A DNA stretch of 64,000 bases, from assembly GCF_005771565.1 (NCBI RefSeq), contig NZ_VAWA01000002.1, positions 124,001-188,000 of the forward strand, read 5' to 3'. Shown here in pieces: positions 53,653 to 63,100 of this stretch. The first letter of the stretch is position 1. Each line of letters starts with the position of its first letter. A program made the position numbers and the translations under genes. The stretch is from Nesterenkonia sphaerica (GTDB lineage Bacteria; Actinomycetota; Actinomycetes; Actinomycetales; Micrococcaceae). The notes beneath the pieces are model-generated. The model was not told where the DNA came from. It saw only the letters and a program-made list of their open reading frames with translations, and ran no database searches.

Positions 53653-54026
53653 ACCGAGGTCGACGAAAGTTTTCGGATTGTCAGAGATGGCGGATGCCTT
53701 TCAAATGGGCCAGCACGAAGGCACAGCACATAGCCGTACAACCCAGAGACTGGCGGTCGTGGATGCACCGGGCGGTGCACTCAGGTCGCCGCGAGAAGAC
53801 CACTGCCATGAAGCCCGAGCCCGGTGATCACCGGTCCGGCTGAAGAACGTTCCTACGACGCACGGGTCACTACAACCCGACCGCCTAACGATACCGGACC
53901 AGCGTCGCAGACTGAAATTCGCGTGTATCGCGGAAAGGTTCAGGCCCCTCAGAGGTCACGTCACGGCGCTGTCCAGTCAGCCTCCCGAGGATGGGAGACC
54001 CGTTGCCCCCGTTGGAAGGCGCCCTC
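53653..54026. other. Intergenic region between helicase and FAD-Rieske genes, with 14-bp palindrome
   Basis: I see no credible gene. It holds the probable helicase 5' coding extension (to 53688) and leader, and a perfect 14-bp palindrome CCGGTGATCACCGG at 53821-53834, which could be an operator for either divergent gene. Confidence 0.4.
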
Positions 54027-55511
54027 ATGAGTTCACTGTGGTTTGACACCCAATCTGTGAGTCTCCCTGGTCAGGAACCCGTCACCCCCGGTTCCCAGTG
54101 GGACTCCGTGGTGGTGGGGGCGGGCTTGACGGGTCTGACCACGGCCGTGCTGCTCGCTCGAGCCGGTCACCAGGTGTTGGTGCTGGAAGCCCGCAGCGTC
54201 GGCGCTGTGGCGACAGGTCACACCACCGGCAAGGTGTCTCTGCTGCAGGGCGGTAACCTCGCCGCGATCCTCTCCGCCCGCTCGGTGGAGACGCTCCAGG
54301 CCTATGTGGAAGGCAACAGGGAGGCACAGTCATGGCTTCTGAGGTACCTCCAGGACCGCGGGGTGGAGTATCAGGACCGGCCGGCGTACATCTACGCCGA
54401 AGATTCAGCAGGCTCGTTGGAGGAGGAGCTCGATGCCTGCCACCAGGCGGGACTCGACGCCGCCTGGGCAGAACCGGCTGAGCTGCCCTACGCGGTAGGC
54501 GCCGCGGTGGAGCTCAAGGACCAGGCGCAGATCCACCCCCTTGCGGTGCTGCAGAGCCTGGCTGAGGAACTGGTGGAGCGCGGCGGACACATTGCACAGG
54601 GCATACGGATGCAGGGCGCAACGACGGGCAAACCCGTAGTGGTCAAGACCTCCGCCGGGGAGTTCTCAGCCGATCAGGTGGTGCTGGCCACTGGTGCCCC
54701 CGCTCTGGACCGCGGTGGCCACTTCGCCAGGATGAAAGGGCTGCGCTCCTACGCCCAGGCTTACCGATTGCCCCAGGGGATGACGGTGCCGCAGGGAATG
54801 TACTTAGGGCTGGATCAGCCCGGGCGGAGTCTGCGTTCGGCCCCGGTCAACGGCGAGGAGCTGCTGCTGGTCGGCGGCAACGGCCATCAGGTGGGACGGG
54901 CCGGTTCCCCGGCGGCAGCGCAGCGAGACTTAGAGAGTTGGACCCAGCGGCGCTTCCCCGGTGCGCAGCGCACTCACGCCTGGTCCGCCCAGGACTACCA
55001 ACCGGCCGATTCTGTGCCGTACTTCGGCCTGCTGCCGCAAAGTGGAGGCCGTATCTATGTGGCCACCGGGTTCAACAAATGGGGCATGACCAACGGGGTG
55101 GCTGCGGCGTTGGCGATCACCGGCCAGATTCTCGGCGGGCACATGCCGTGGGCGCAGGCACTGTCGCAGCGTCCCCCGTCGGTGAAGGGGCTTGCCACCG
55201 CAGCCAAGGACAATGCATCCATTGGGGCGCGTATGACCCGGGATTGGATCCAGACGGAGCTGCACGCCCTGCCCGATGACCCTCCCGGCGAGGGTCAGGG
55301 CACGGTCGGTCGAGTCCACGGCCGGCCCGTAGGTGTCTCCACGGTGGACGGCGTGACGCGGCGCGTCTCTGCGGTGTGCCCGCATATGGGAGGGGTGGTG
55401 ACGTGGAACGACGCCGAGTGCTCCTGGGACTGTCCGCTGCACGCGTCAAGATTCGCCGCTGACGGCCAGGTGCTGGAGGGACCGGCGGTGAACCACCTGG
55501 AGCCGGAGTGA
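54027..55511 (+). CDS. FAD-dependent oxidoreductase with C-terminal Rieske domain
   Basis: This 494-aa two-domain protein has a DAO-type flavoprotein part (about 1-395) with the FAD motif VVVGAGLTGLTTAVLLARAG and VLEARSVGAVATGHTTGK, and a C-terminal Rieske [2Fe-2S] domain (about 410-494) with ligands CPHMGG and CPLHASRF. This fusion is known as the YhfW/gamma-glutamylputrescine-oxidase-like Rieske family; substrate and partner are unknown. ATG 54027 has GGAAGG upstream. The TGHTTGKVS sequence takes the place of the usual amine oxidase segment. No ferredoxin reductase is adjacent. Confidence 0.9.
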   Translation: MSSLWFDTQSVSLPGQEPVTPGSQWDSVVVGAGLTGLTTAVLLARAGHQVLVLEARSVGAVATGHTTGKVSLLQGGNLAAILSARSVETLQAYVEGNREAQSWLLRYLQDRGVEYQDRPAYIYAEDSAGSLEEELDACHQAGLDAAWAEPAELPYAVGAAVELKDQAQIHPLAVLQSLAEELVERGGHIAQGIRMQGATTGKPVVVKTSAGEFSADQVVLATGAPALDRGGHFARMKGLRSYAQAYRLPQGMTVPQGMYLGLDQPGRSLRSAPVNGEELLLVGGNGHQVGRAGSPAAAQRDLESWTQRRFPGAQRTHAWSAQDYQPADSVPYFGLLPQSGGRIYVATGFNKWGMTNGVAAALAITGQILGGHMPWAQALSQRPPSVKGLATAAKDNASIGARMTRDWIQTELHALPDDPPGEGQGTVGRVHGRPVGVSTVDGVTRRVSAVCPHMGGVVTWNDAECSWDCPLHASRFAADGQVLEGPAVNHLEPE

Positions 55512-55564
55512 CTGTGCGCACCGCGCCCGACCCGTTGAACGGAACTCAACCCAGTCCGTCACAA

Positions 55565-55641
55565 TGGTGCGCCGAGAGAGACTCGAACTCCCGACACCTG
55601 CGGTGTAAACGCAGTGCTCTAACCAACTGAGCTATCGGCGC
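55565..55641 (-). tRNA. tRNA-Val (TAC anticodon)
   Basis: On the minus strand the acceptor GCGCCGA pairs with TCGGCGC, the anticodon arm is CTGCG-TTTACAC-CGCAG, and the T-arm reads CGGGAGTTCGAGTCTCT-like. A73 and an encoded CCA are present (55565-55568). Confidence 0.95.
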
Positions 55642-55719
55642 AAGTGCCGCGATCGGCACGATCCACAATCATAGCAAATGAGCGCTGAACCGCCGTCTTG
55701 GACGGATCCGGAGCAGGGC

Positions 55720-56595
55720 TCATTCTGCTGACCCCAGCGCATTTGCAGCGGCCAACCGCGCGCGCTCAGCAGCATAGAGGGCGGCGCCGACGATACCGGC
55801 GTTGTTGGTCAGTTGGGCGGGCACAACCTCCGCCCGCAGTCCGGTGACGAAGGGCAGAAAGTCCTCACTGCGCTTGGAAATGCCGCCTCCGATGATGAAC
55901 TGGCTCACCGGCTGGATGCGTTCAACATGGACCAAGAACCGACGCAGCGTCTCCCCGTATTCCGGCCACGGCATGTTCAGGCGCTCCCGAGCTGAGGCGG
56001 AGACTTTGGCCTCGGCGGGCTTGGCTCCCTCAAATTCCAGGTGTCCCAGCTCTGAGTTGGGCACCAGGACCCCATCATGGACCAGTGCGGTGCCCACTCC
56101 CGTGCCCAGGGTGACTGTCATGATGGTGCCGGGTCTGTTGGCACCGGCCCCGTAGCGGGCTTCGGCCAGACCGGCGGCGTCGGCGTCGTTGAGGGTGGAT
56201 ATCCGGCCCGGGAAATCCTTCAGCAGCTCCGTGGTGTCGCACTCCAACCACGATTCGTCGATATTCGCCGCCGAGAGCACCACATTGTCAATGACGATCC
56301 CGGGTAGGGTGACGCCCACGCTGAGCTCCTCGGCCGAAGGGGCCTTATCCCGGGAGAGGAGCTCATCAAGCACCTCGGCGATCACTCCGGCGACAGCTTC
56401 GGGTGTGGCCGGCTGAGGGGTGGGTATGCGGAAGCGCTCCCCGGTGAGCTTGCCCTTCCTGAGGTTGACTATTCCCCCCTTGATGCCGGTGCCGCCGACG
56501 TCGATGCCGATGGCGCGCTGCGGGAGGGGAGGAAGGGCTGCGCTGAGGGGACCCACGGCCTGGGCAGCGGGCGCGAGCGTATCTGGTTTGGTCAT
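55720..56595 (-). CDS. ppgK: Polyphosphate glucokinase
   Basis: PpgK phosphorylates glucose using polyphosphate or ATP, a typical actinobacterial enzyme. The 291-aa ROK-fold protein has the phosphate motif GIDVGGTGIKGGIVNL (about residue 29), LNDADAAGLAEARYG (about 137), GTGVGTAL (about 163) and the C-terminal IIGGGISKRSEDF (about 240). The first 27 residues are a Pro/Ala-rich extension. TTGGAGAG lies directly upstream of the ATG. It is followed by tRNA-Val on the same strand and preceded by map. Confidence 0.95.
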   Translation of the reverse strand: MTKPDTLAPAAQAVGPLSAALPPLPQRAIGIDVGGTGIKGGIVNLRKGKLTGERFRIPTPQPATPEAVAGVIAEVLDELLSRDKAPSAEELSVGVTLPGIVIDNVVLSAANIDESWLECDTTELLKDFPGRISTLNDADAAGLAEARYGAGANRPGTIMTVTLGTGVGTALVHDGVLVPNSELGHLEFEGAKPAEAKVSASARERLNMPWPEYGETLRRFLVHVERIQPVSQFIIGGGISKRSEDFLPFVTGLRAEVVPAQLTNNAGIVGAALYAAERARLAAANALGSAE

Positions 56596-56694
56596 GACTC
56601 TCCAAGATCAGTCAAAAAGGCGGACCGGCGCCACGCTGCACCGCAGTGATTCAACGAACAGAATAGCGTGCCCCGGCCAGTCAGCGCGGACGCC

Positions 56695-57579
56695 TCAGCC
56701 GGAGGGGCTGGTGAGAATCTCGGCTCCGTGCTCGGTGGCGAGGATTGTGTGCTCGAACTGTGCGGTGCGCCGCCGATCGCGGGTCACCGCCGTCCAGCCG
56801 TCCTCCCACAGGTCCCAGTGCCGTGTCCCCAAAGTGAGCATCGGCTCAATAGTGAAGACCATTCCGGGTTCGATCGGCTGCCCATAGTCAGGGGCGGCGT
56901 CGTAATGTGGAATGACCAGGCCGGTGTGGAAAGCCGGACCCACCCCGTGCCCAATGAACTCACGGACCACCCCGTAGTTGAACCGCCGGGCGTAGGATTC
57001 AATCGCACGGCCGATGACGTTGATCGGCCTGCCGGGCTTAACCGCCTTGATGCCACGCATCATGGCCTCATGGGTGCGTTCCACCAGCAGTCGGGACTCC
57101 TCATCGACCTCACCGACCAGGAACGTGACGTTGTGATCACCATGGGCCCCGTCGAGGAACGCGGTGATGTCCAGATTCACGATGTCGCCCTCCTGCAGCA
57201 CCGTGGAGTCGGGGATCCCGTGGCAGATGACCTCGTTGATGGAGGTGCAGATGGATTTCGGGAACCCCCTGTAGAGCAGGCAGGAGGGATACGCGCCGCG
57301 CTCCACCAGGTAGTTGTGGGCGAAAGCGTCGAGCTCATCGGTGGTGACCCCGGGACGGATCAGCTCTCCGGTGGCGATCATGCATTCCGCAGCCAGCTGA
57401 CCGGCCCGGCGGATTCGCTGCACGGTGGCGCTGTCGAATGCATCGGGGCCGGTGTACTTCGGCGGTTCGGCAAGGCCCACATAATCCGGGCGGGAAATGT
57501 GCTCGGGAACCTTCCGCTCCGGAGTCAGGGTTCCGGGGGCTAGGGTGCCGACTGGTGCGTGGGAGGGTGCGGAAGCCAT
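56695..57579 (-). CDS. map: Methionine aminopeptidase, type I with N-terminal extension
   Basis: This enzyme removes the initiator Met from nascent proteins. The 294-aa product has the metal ligands in VNLDITAFLDGAHGDHN (two Asp), GHGVGPAFH (His), FTIEPML (Glu) and FEHTIL (Glu). The approximately 40-residue N-terminal extension resembles the type Ic form of mycobacteria (MetAP1c). The start is ATG 57579; TAGGAT (57587-57592) leaves 7 nt, so the mRNA is probably leaderless. It is divergent from a 55-aa acidic protein gene across a 47-bp gap. Confidence 0.96.
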   Translation of the reverse strand: MASAPSHAPVGTLAPGTLTPERKVPEHISRPDYVGLAEPPKYTGPDAFDSATVQRIRRAGQLAAECMIATGELIRPGVTTDELDAFAHNYLVERGAYPSCLLYRGFPKSICTSINEVICHGIPDSTVLQEGDIVNLDITAFLDGAHGDHNVTFLVGEVDEESRLLVERTHEAMMRGIKAVKPGRPINVIGRAIESYARRFNYGVVREFIGHGVGPAFHTGLVIPHYDAAPDYGQPIEPGMVFTIEPMLTLGTRHWDLWEDGWTAVTRDRRRTAQFEHTILATEHGAEILTSPSG

Positions 57580-57586
57580 AGCGCAA

Positions 57587-57620
57587 ATCCTATCGGCCGC
57601 TCCGGCGGAGGGCGTAGTCT
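57587..57620. promoter_or_regulatory. Divergent leaderless promoters of map and the 55-aa gene
   Basis: The minus-strand -10 TAGGAT (57587-57592) is 7 nt from the map ATG. The plus-strand -10 TAGTCT (57615-57620) is 6 nt from the GTG at 57627. The whole intergenic gap is 47 bp, so the two promoters share their -35 regions. Confidence 0.55.
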
Positions 57621-57626
57621 GGACAG

Positions 57627-57794
57627 GTGACTGAATATTGGTACAACCTGAGCACCGGGCAGGTCGAACACGGGCCCCAATCCTCGTGGAAGCACCTGTT
57701 GGGACCGTACAAGACTCATGCAGAGGCGGCGCAAGCGCTGGAGAAGGTGCAGCAGCGCAATGAGGAGTGGGAAGAAGAGGACGACGACGCCTGA
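57627..57794 (+). CDS. Small acidic protein of 55 aa (SPOR-like fragment)
   Basis: This gene encodes 55 residues: MTEYWYNLSTGQVEHGPQ, then LLGPYKTHAEAAQALEKV and a very acidic tail (NEEWEEEDDDA). The G-PYKTHAEA-QAL part resembles one half of a SPOR-type fold, and actinobacterial genomes often carry such a small gene next to map. The function is unknown. GTG 57627 has a TAGTCT -10 box 6 nt upstream, giving a leaderless mRNA. It converges on panB with a 25-bp gap. Confidence 0.8.
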   Translation: MTEYWYNLSTGQVEHGPQSSWKHLLGPYKTHAEAAQALEKVQQRNEEWEEEDDDA

Positions 57795-57819
57795 GGCGCT
57801 CAGGTGCCCACCACCGGCT

Positions 57820-58677
57820 TCAGAAGGTGTGCTCCTGTGCGGGGAAGGTGCCTTGAACCACGTCGCGGCGGAAATTCTGGGTCGCATCTGTGATGATGCT
57901 GCGCAGGTCGGCGTACTGCTTCACGAACCGCGGCAGCCGACCGGTGTTGAGACCCAGCATGTCCTGCCAAACCAGCACCTGACCGGTTGCCCCGGAGCCG
58001 GCACCGATACCGATGGTCGGGATGGTCAGAGCCGCCTCAAGCTCGGTGGTGAGCTCGGCCGGAATCATCTCCACCAGCAGGCAGAAAGCTCCTGCGTCCT
58101 GGAGGGCTCGCGCATCGTCCAACACTTTCCGGGCCTGCTCTCCGCGGCCCTGGACCCGGAATCCCCCCAGCTGATGCTCTGACTGCGGGGTGAAGCCGCT
58201 GTGTGCCATCACCGGTATGCCGGCGTCGACCACGGCCTTCACATGCGGGACCGTGGCCCCGTGAGCCTCCATCTTCACCGCATGAACCCCGGCCTCCTTC
58301 ATGAAGCGCACTGCGGTGTGGACGGCTTGCTCAGGTGAGGCCTGATAGCTGCCGAAGGGCAGGTCTGCTACCACCAGGGCGCGGCTGACCCCGTTGACCA
58401 CGGACTTGGCGTAGACGAGCAGCTCATCGACGGTAATACCAAGAGTTGATTCCCGGCCCTGCATCACATTGGCCGCAGAGTCGCCGACCAGCAGGACTTC
58501 GATGCCCGCTTCGTCGAACACATTGGCCATCATGGCGTCATAGGCGGTGAGCATGGCGAACTTCTGCTGCTGCTGCTTGAACCGCTGCAGATGATGGGTG
58601 CGGATCCGCTTGGGAGCTCTGGCCGCGGTCCCCGCCTGGGGGCCCGTATACGGGGCTGCGTGTTCGTCATGGGACAT
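57820..58677 (-). CDS. panB: 3-methyl-2-oxobutanoate hydroxymethyltransferase
   Basis: PanB makes ketopantoate, the first committed step to pantothenate and CoA. The 285-aa protein shows MLTAYDAMMANVFDEAG, the metal-binding VGDSAANV, DLPFGSYQ, VKMEAHG, the catalytic Glu in LLVEMIPAEL, and TIGIGAGSGATGQVLVWQD. ATG 58677 has TAGTCT (58685-58690) 7 nt upstream, so a leaderless mRNA is likely. It is divergent from glnA2. No panC is adjacent. Confidence 0.96.
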   Translation of the reverse strand: MSHDEHAAPYTGPQAGTAARAPKRIRTHHLQRFKQQQQKFAMLTAYDAMMANVFDEAGIEVLLVGDSAANVMQGRESTLGITVDELLVYAKSVVNGVSRALVVADLPFGSYQASPEQAVHTAVRFMKEAGVHAVKMEAHGATVPHVKAVVDAGIPVMAHSGFTPQSEHQLGGFRVQGRGEQARKVLDDARALQDAGAFCLLVEMIPAELTTELEAALTIPTIGIGAGSGATGQVLVWQDMLGLNTGRLPRFVKQYADLRSIITDATQNFRRDVVQGTFPAQEHTF

Positions 58678-58684
58678 AAGCTCC

Positions 58685-58720
58685 AGACTACTCCGGTGGC
58701 TGCGGCGTGTTGGGTAGAGT
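58685..58720. promoter_or_regulatory. Divergent -10 boxes of panB and glnA2
   Basis: Minus-strand TAGTCT (58685-58690) serves panB. Plus-strand TAGAGT (58715-58720) would start glnA2 transcription near 58726-58728, giving a leader of about 40 nt with AGGAGGCGG before the ATG at 58767. Confidence 0.45.
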
Positions 58721-58766
58721 TGGGCATGGTTGAGGCAGCACCTACTTCAGGAGGCGGAATATCAGC

Positions 58767-60107
58767 ATGGATCGGCAGCAGGAGTTTGTACTGCGCACCA
58801 TCGAGGAGCGCGATGTCCGCTTCGTCCGCCTGTGGTTCTCCGACGTGGTGGGAGCCCTGAAGTCAGTGGCACTGGCGCCTGCGGAAGTGGAGGGCGCCTT
58901 CGCGGAAGGCCTCGGCTTTGACGGCTCCTCCATTGAGGGGCTCTCCCGCGTCTTTGAATCAGACATGCTGCTGAAGCCGGATCCGTCCAGCTTCCAGATT
59001 CTTCCGTGGCGGAGCGAGGACGAGCCCACCGCCCGAATGTTCTGTGACATCCTCACCCCTGACCAGGAAGCAGCTGTGGGCGACCCCCGGTACGTGCTGC
59101 GCCGCCAGCTCGACGCCGCTGCTCAGATGGGGTTCACCTGCTACACCCATCCCGAGATCGAGTTCTATCTGCTGGATTCGGAAGAAATGGACAGCAACGG
59201 GCGGCCGGTGCCTGCTGACCGTTCCGGGTACTTCGACCACATCACCGGTTCGGTGGCTCAGGATCTGCGCAGACATACCGTGAATATGTTGGAAGCGGTG
59301 GGGATCTCCGTGGAGTTCAGCCACAATGAAGTGGGCCCCGGCCAGAATGAGATTGACCTGCGCTACGCTGACGCGCTCACCACCGCCGACAACATCCTCA
59401 CCTTCCGGACCATCGCCAAAGAGGTAGCGCTGGCCCACGGCAAGTACGCCACATTCATGCCGAAACCCTTCAGTGAGCACCCCGGCTCGGCCATGCACAC
59501 TCATTTCAGCCTCTTTGAAGGTGACACCAACGCGTTCTTCACACCCAACGCCGAGTTCAACCTCTCCAACACGGCACGGCAGTTCATAGCGGGCATCCTC
59601 ACGCACGCGCCGGAGTTCACCGCGGTGACCAACCAGTTCGTGAACTCGTACAAGCGGCTGTGGGGCGGGGGAGAGGCGCCCAGCCACGTCTCCTGGGGTC
59701 ACAACAACCGTTCGGCGCTCATTCGCGTCCCGCTCTACAAACCGACGAAGGGCGGCTCAGCCCGTGTGGAGTTCCGCGGCATCGACTCCGCGGCCAATCC
59801 GTACCTGGCCTATGCGATGGTCATCGGTGCCGGGCTCAAGGGCATCGAGGAAGGCTACGAGCTTTCCGAGCATGTCACCGAGGATGTGTGGTCGCTGACC
59901 ACTGCGGAGCGCAAGGTCTTGGGGCTGAAACCATTGCCGGGAACTCTCCATGACGCCATCCGCCAGATGGAGGATTCGGAGCTGGTCGCCAGCGTCCTGG
60001 GCGAGCAGGTGTTTGAGAACCTGCTGCGCAATAAGCGCCAGGAGTGGGACGAGTACCGGGTGAACGTCTCGCCGTATGAGATCAACACCTACCTGGGGAT
60101 GGTCTGA
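58767..60107 (+). CDS. glnA2: Glutamine synthetase, GlnA2 (GSI-alpha type)
   Basis: This 446-aa glutamine synthetase has the N-terminal FVRLWFSDVVGALKSVAL and GLGFDGSSIEG, the metal-binding HPEIEFYLL and SHNEVGPGQNEIDLRY, and the ATP/product block KPFSEHPGSAMHTHFSLF. The shorter length and EDVWSLTTAER in place of the adenylylated NLYDLP-type Tyr motif place it in the GlnA2 (GSI-alpha) group, not adenylylated GlnA1. It precedes glnE, the same order as in Mycobacterium. AGGAGGCGG lies upstream of the ATG. Confidence 0.95.
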   Translation: MDRQQEFVLRTIEERDVRFVRLWFSDVVGALKSVALAPAEVEGAFAEGLGFDGSSIEGLSRVFESDMLLKPDPSSFQILPWRSEDEPTARMFCDILTPDQEAAVGDPRYVLRRQLDAAAQMGFTCYTHPEIEFYLLDSEEMDSNGRPVPADRSGYFDHITGSVAQDLRRHTVNMLEAVGISVEFSHNEVGPGQNEIDLRYADALTTADNILTFRTIAKEVALAHGKYATFMPKPFSEHPGSAMHTHFSLFEGDTNAFFTPNAEFNLSNTARQFIAGILTHAPEFTAVTNQFVNSYKRLWGGGEAPSHVSWGHNNRSALIRVPLYKPTKGGSARVEFRGIDSAANPYLAYAMVIGAGLKGIEEGYELSEHVTEDVWSLTTAERKVLGLKPLPGTLHDAIRQMEDSELVASVLGEQVFENLLRNKRQEWDEYRVNVSPYEINTYLGMV

Positions 60108-60133
60108 ACAGTGTGGTGCACCGGTGATGCCGT

Positions 60134-63100
60134 GTGAGCACCTCCGCTGAGGCGCCCCCTGCGCGGGAACTGATTGCCGCCGGTTTTCAGGACCTGGAGC
60201 GTGCACAGAAGTTCTTGGCCGAGCCCCAGCTGGAGGAGATCGACGCTGGCGCACTGACCCGCACCCTGCGCGAGGCGCCCGATGCGGATCAGGCGTTGCT
60301 GCTGCTGATCCGGCTGTTGGAACGTGCCCCTCAGGTGCAGGAACTTTTCACTGACGCAGCGGAGTCCTCCGGGTACAGGCAGGCTGTGCCGCTGATCAGG
60401 CTGCTGGGTACCTCCCAGGCCCTGGCCGAATTCCTCATACGCCACCCAGGTCAGACCAGCATTCTGTTCGAAAGTGCCCCCACCGGCGACGACCAGCCGA
60501 CCATCGATTCTGCCGCGCCCGCTCTGCGCGGGACACTGATGGAAGCCGTACGGGCTGAACCGGACCTGGAGGACCCGCTGGCCGCACTCGACGAGGACTT
60601 CACCGCCCGAAACGCCGGGACTGCGCTGCGCATTGCCTACCGCCGCGAACTGACGCGCATCGCTCTGCGCGACCTCACCGTCGCAGACCCCCTCGACTAT
60701 ATGCCGCTGGTGGCGCGCCAGCTGGCGGATCTCGCCGCTGCGGCCATCGATGCCGCCCTCGCAGTGAGCCGCGCGCAGCTCAGCGCACGCCGAACTGAGG
60801 CCGGAGACCTGCAGCTCGCAGTGATCGGAATGGGCAAGTGTGGTGCAGGGGAGCTGAACTACATCTCTGATGTGGATGTGATCTTCGCCCACCGGTCCCC
60901 GGAGGGCCTCGACGCCGCAGATGCCAGTGAGCTGGCGGCGGTCTTGGCCAGCGGGATGACCAAAGTCATTATGGCCTCCGACGGGGAACCGGCCCTGTGG
61001 GAAGTCGATGCCAATCTGCGTCCCGAAGGTCGGGACGGGCCACTGTCACGCACGGTGGACTCGCACCGAGAGTACTACCGGCGGTGGGCCTCAGGGTGGG
61101 AGTTCCAAGCCCTGCTGAAGGCCCGTCCCATTGCAGGCAATGCGCGCCTCGGCGAAGAGTACATGGAGGCGATGGGTCCGCTGGTCTGGCAGGCCGCCGC
61201 GCGGGAGGGGTTCGTCCAGGACGTCCAGGCCATGCGCCGCCGGGTCTTCAGCAACATTCCCCACAGTACGGCGGACCGGGAGATCAAACTGGGCCGGGGC
61301 GGCTTGCGCGATATCGAATTCACCGTTCAGCTGTTGCAACTCGTCCACGGTCGGGTCGATGACAACCTCCGGATGCGCGACACGCTCTCTGCTATCGAGG
61401 CCCTCGGGACCGGAGAGTACGTCTCCAGCAAGGACCAGGAGGCGATGAGCCGGTGCTACCGGCAGCTGCGGCTGTATGAGCATCGCATTCAGATGTCGGA
61501 TATGCGCCGGACGCATCTGATGCCGGTTCAGGATGCAGCCCTACGTGCGTTGGCTCATGCTGTCCGGGGACCAGGACAGTCCCGCCGGGCCGGGCCGAAG
61601 GATGTGCTTCAGGAGTGGCAGCGGGTCGTGCGAGAGGTTTCCACCTTCCACGAGACCATCTTCTACCGTCCGTTGCTCTCCACCACCGCTGTGCTGTCCG
61701 AGGACGAGGTCCGGCTCTCCGCGGCGGCGGTCGCCGATCGGCTCTCGGCATTGGGATTCGGCGACGCCGATGGGGCTCTGCGCCATATCGAGTCGCTCAC
61801 CGCCGGGGTCTCGAGGAAAGCGACTCTGCAGAAGCGAATTCTGCCGATGATGCTGGGGTGGTTCGCCGAGGGGGTGGATCCGGATTACGGACTGCTGGCC
61901 TTCCGCCGGCTCAGCGAGTCGCTGGGCACCAGTCCCTGGTACTTGACGATGTTGAGGGACTCCTCAGTGGCTGCCGAGAGGCTCTGCCAGCTGCTGACCA
62001 GTTCACGGTTCATCTCCGACATGCTCGAACACCTCCCGGAGTCCGCCAAATGGCTGGGGGACGACGACGCGCTGGCGCCGCGCAGTTTCGAGACCCTCTG
62101 GACTGAGATGCAGAACGCCCTGCAGCGGCATGAAGGTGCTGCGCAGACCGCGGTCCGCCTCGCAAGGCTGATCCGGCAGCGCGAGCAGCTGCGCATCGCC
62201 ATCTCTGACGCCTGTGGCCTGAGGGATCAGTCGAGTGTGGGGGCCGCGTTGGCCGATGTGGACCGCGTGACCACGCTGGGCGCACTGCGCGTGGCGGAGG
62301 AGGAAGTCTTCGCCTCGGAGGGCAGGCTGGTAGATTTCTTGGTCATTGCCATGGGGCGGCAAGGAGGCCAGGAAATCAGCTACGGCTCTGACATGGACGC
62401 CATGTTCGTGCATCGCCCGGTGGAGAGCGCGGATAAGGCAGCAGCCGACAAACAGGCCCAGAAACTGGCGCAGAAACTCACGCAGCTGCTCTCCAAACCC
62501 GTGAAGCCGGCCATCCGCGGTGAGTTTGCCCTTCAGCTCGACGCTGATCTCCGCCCGGAGGGCAAGCGTGGACCGTTGTCGAGGTCTCTGGAGTCCTACG
62601 AGGAGTACTACCGGCGTTGGATGGACGTATGGGAGCGGCAGGCTCTCCTGCGAGCCAGACCAGCGGCCGGCTCCGACTGGCTGGCGGTCGACTTCATGGA
62701 GCTGGTCGATGACGTCCGTTATGGGGAGCCTCCAACGAATCAGCAGCTGAGAGAAATCCGCCGAATCAAGGCCAGAGTGGAGGCGGAGCGGCTGCCCCGC
62801 GGCGCTGACCCGTCCCGGCACGTGAAATTGGGACGGGGCGGACTCTCGGATGTGGAGTGGTTGGTACAGCTGTATCAGCTCCAGTACGCGCATCAGCACC
62901 AAGGGCTGCGTACCACCGGGACACTGCAGACACTGGACGGGCTTGTTGAGGCGAAGCTGATGGCTCCTGCTGATGCTGACACGCTGGCAGAGGCCTGGAG
63001 GCTGTGCACCCAGGTGCGGTCCGGGATCATGATCTGGTCGGCCAGGGCGGCGGATGTGCTGCCCAGCTCACGCCGTGACCTCGAGGCAGTTTCCCGCTGG

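Noticed and set aside
58726-58863. Plus-strand frame from ATG 58726 as a glnA2 leader peptide
   Set aside because: It overlaps glnA2 out of frame for about 95 bp and its -10 spacing is only 5 nt; the position more likely marks the transcription start.
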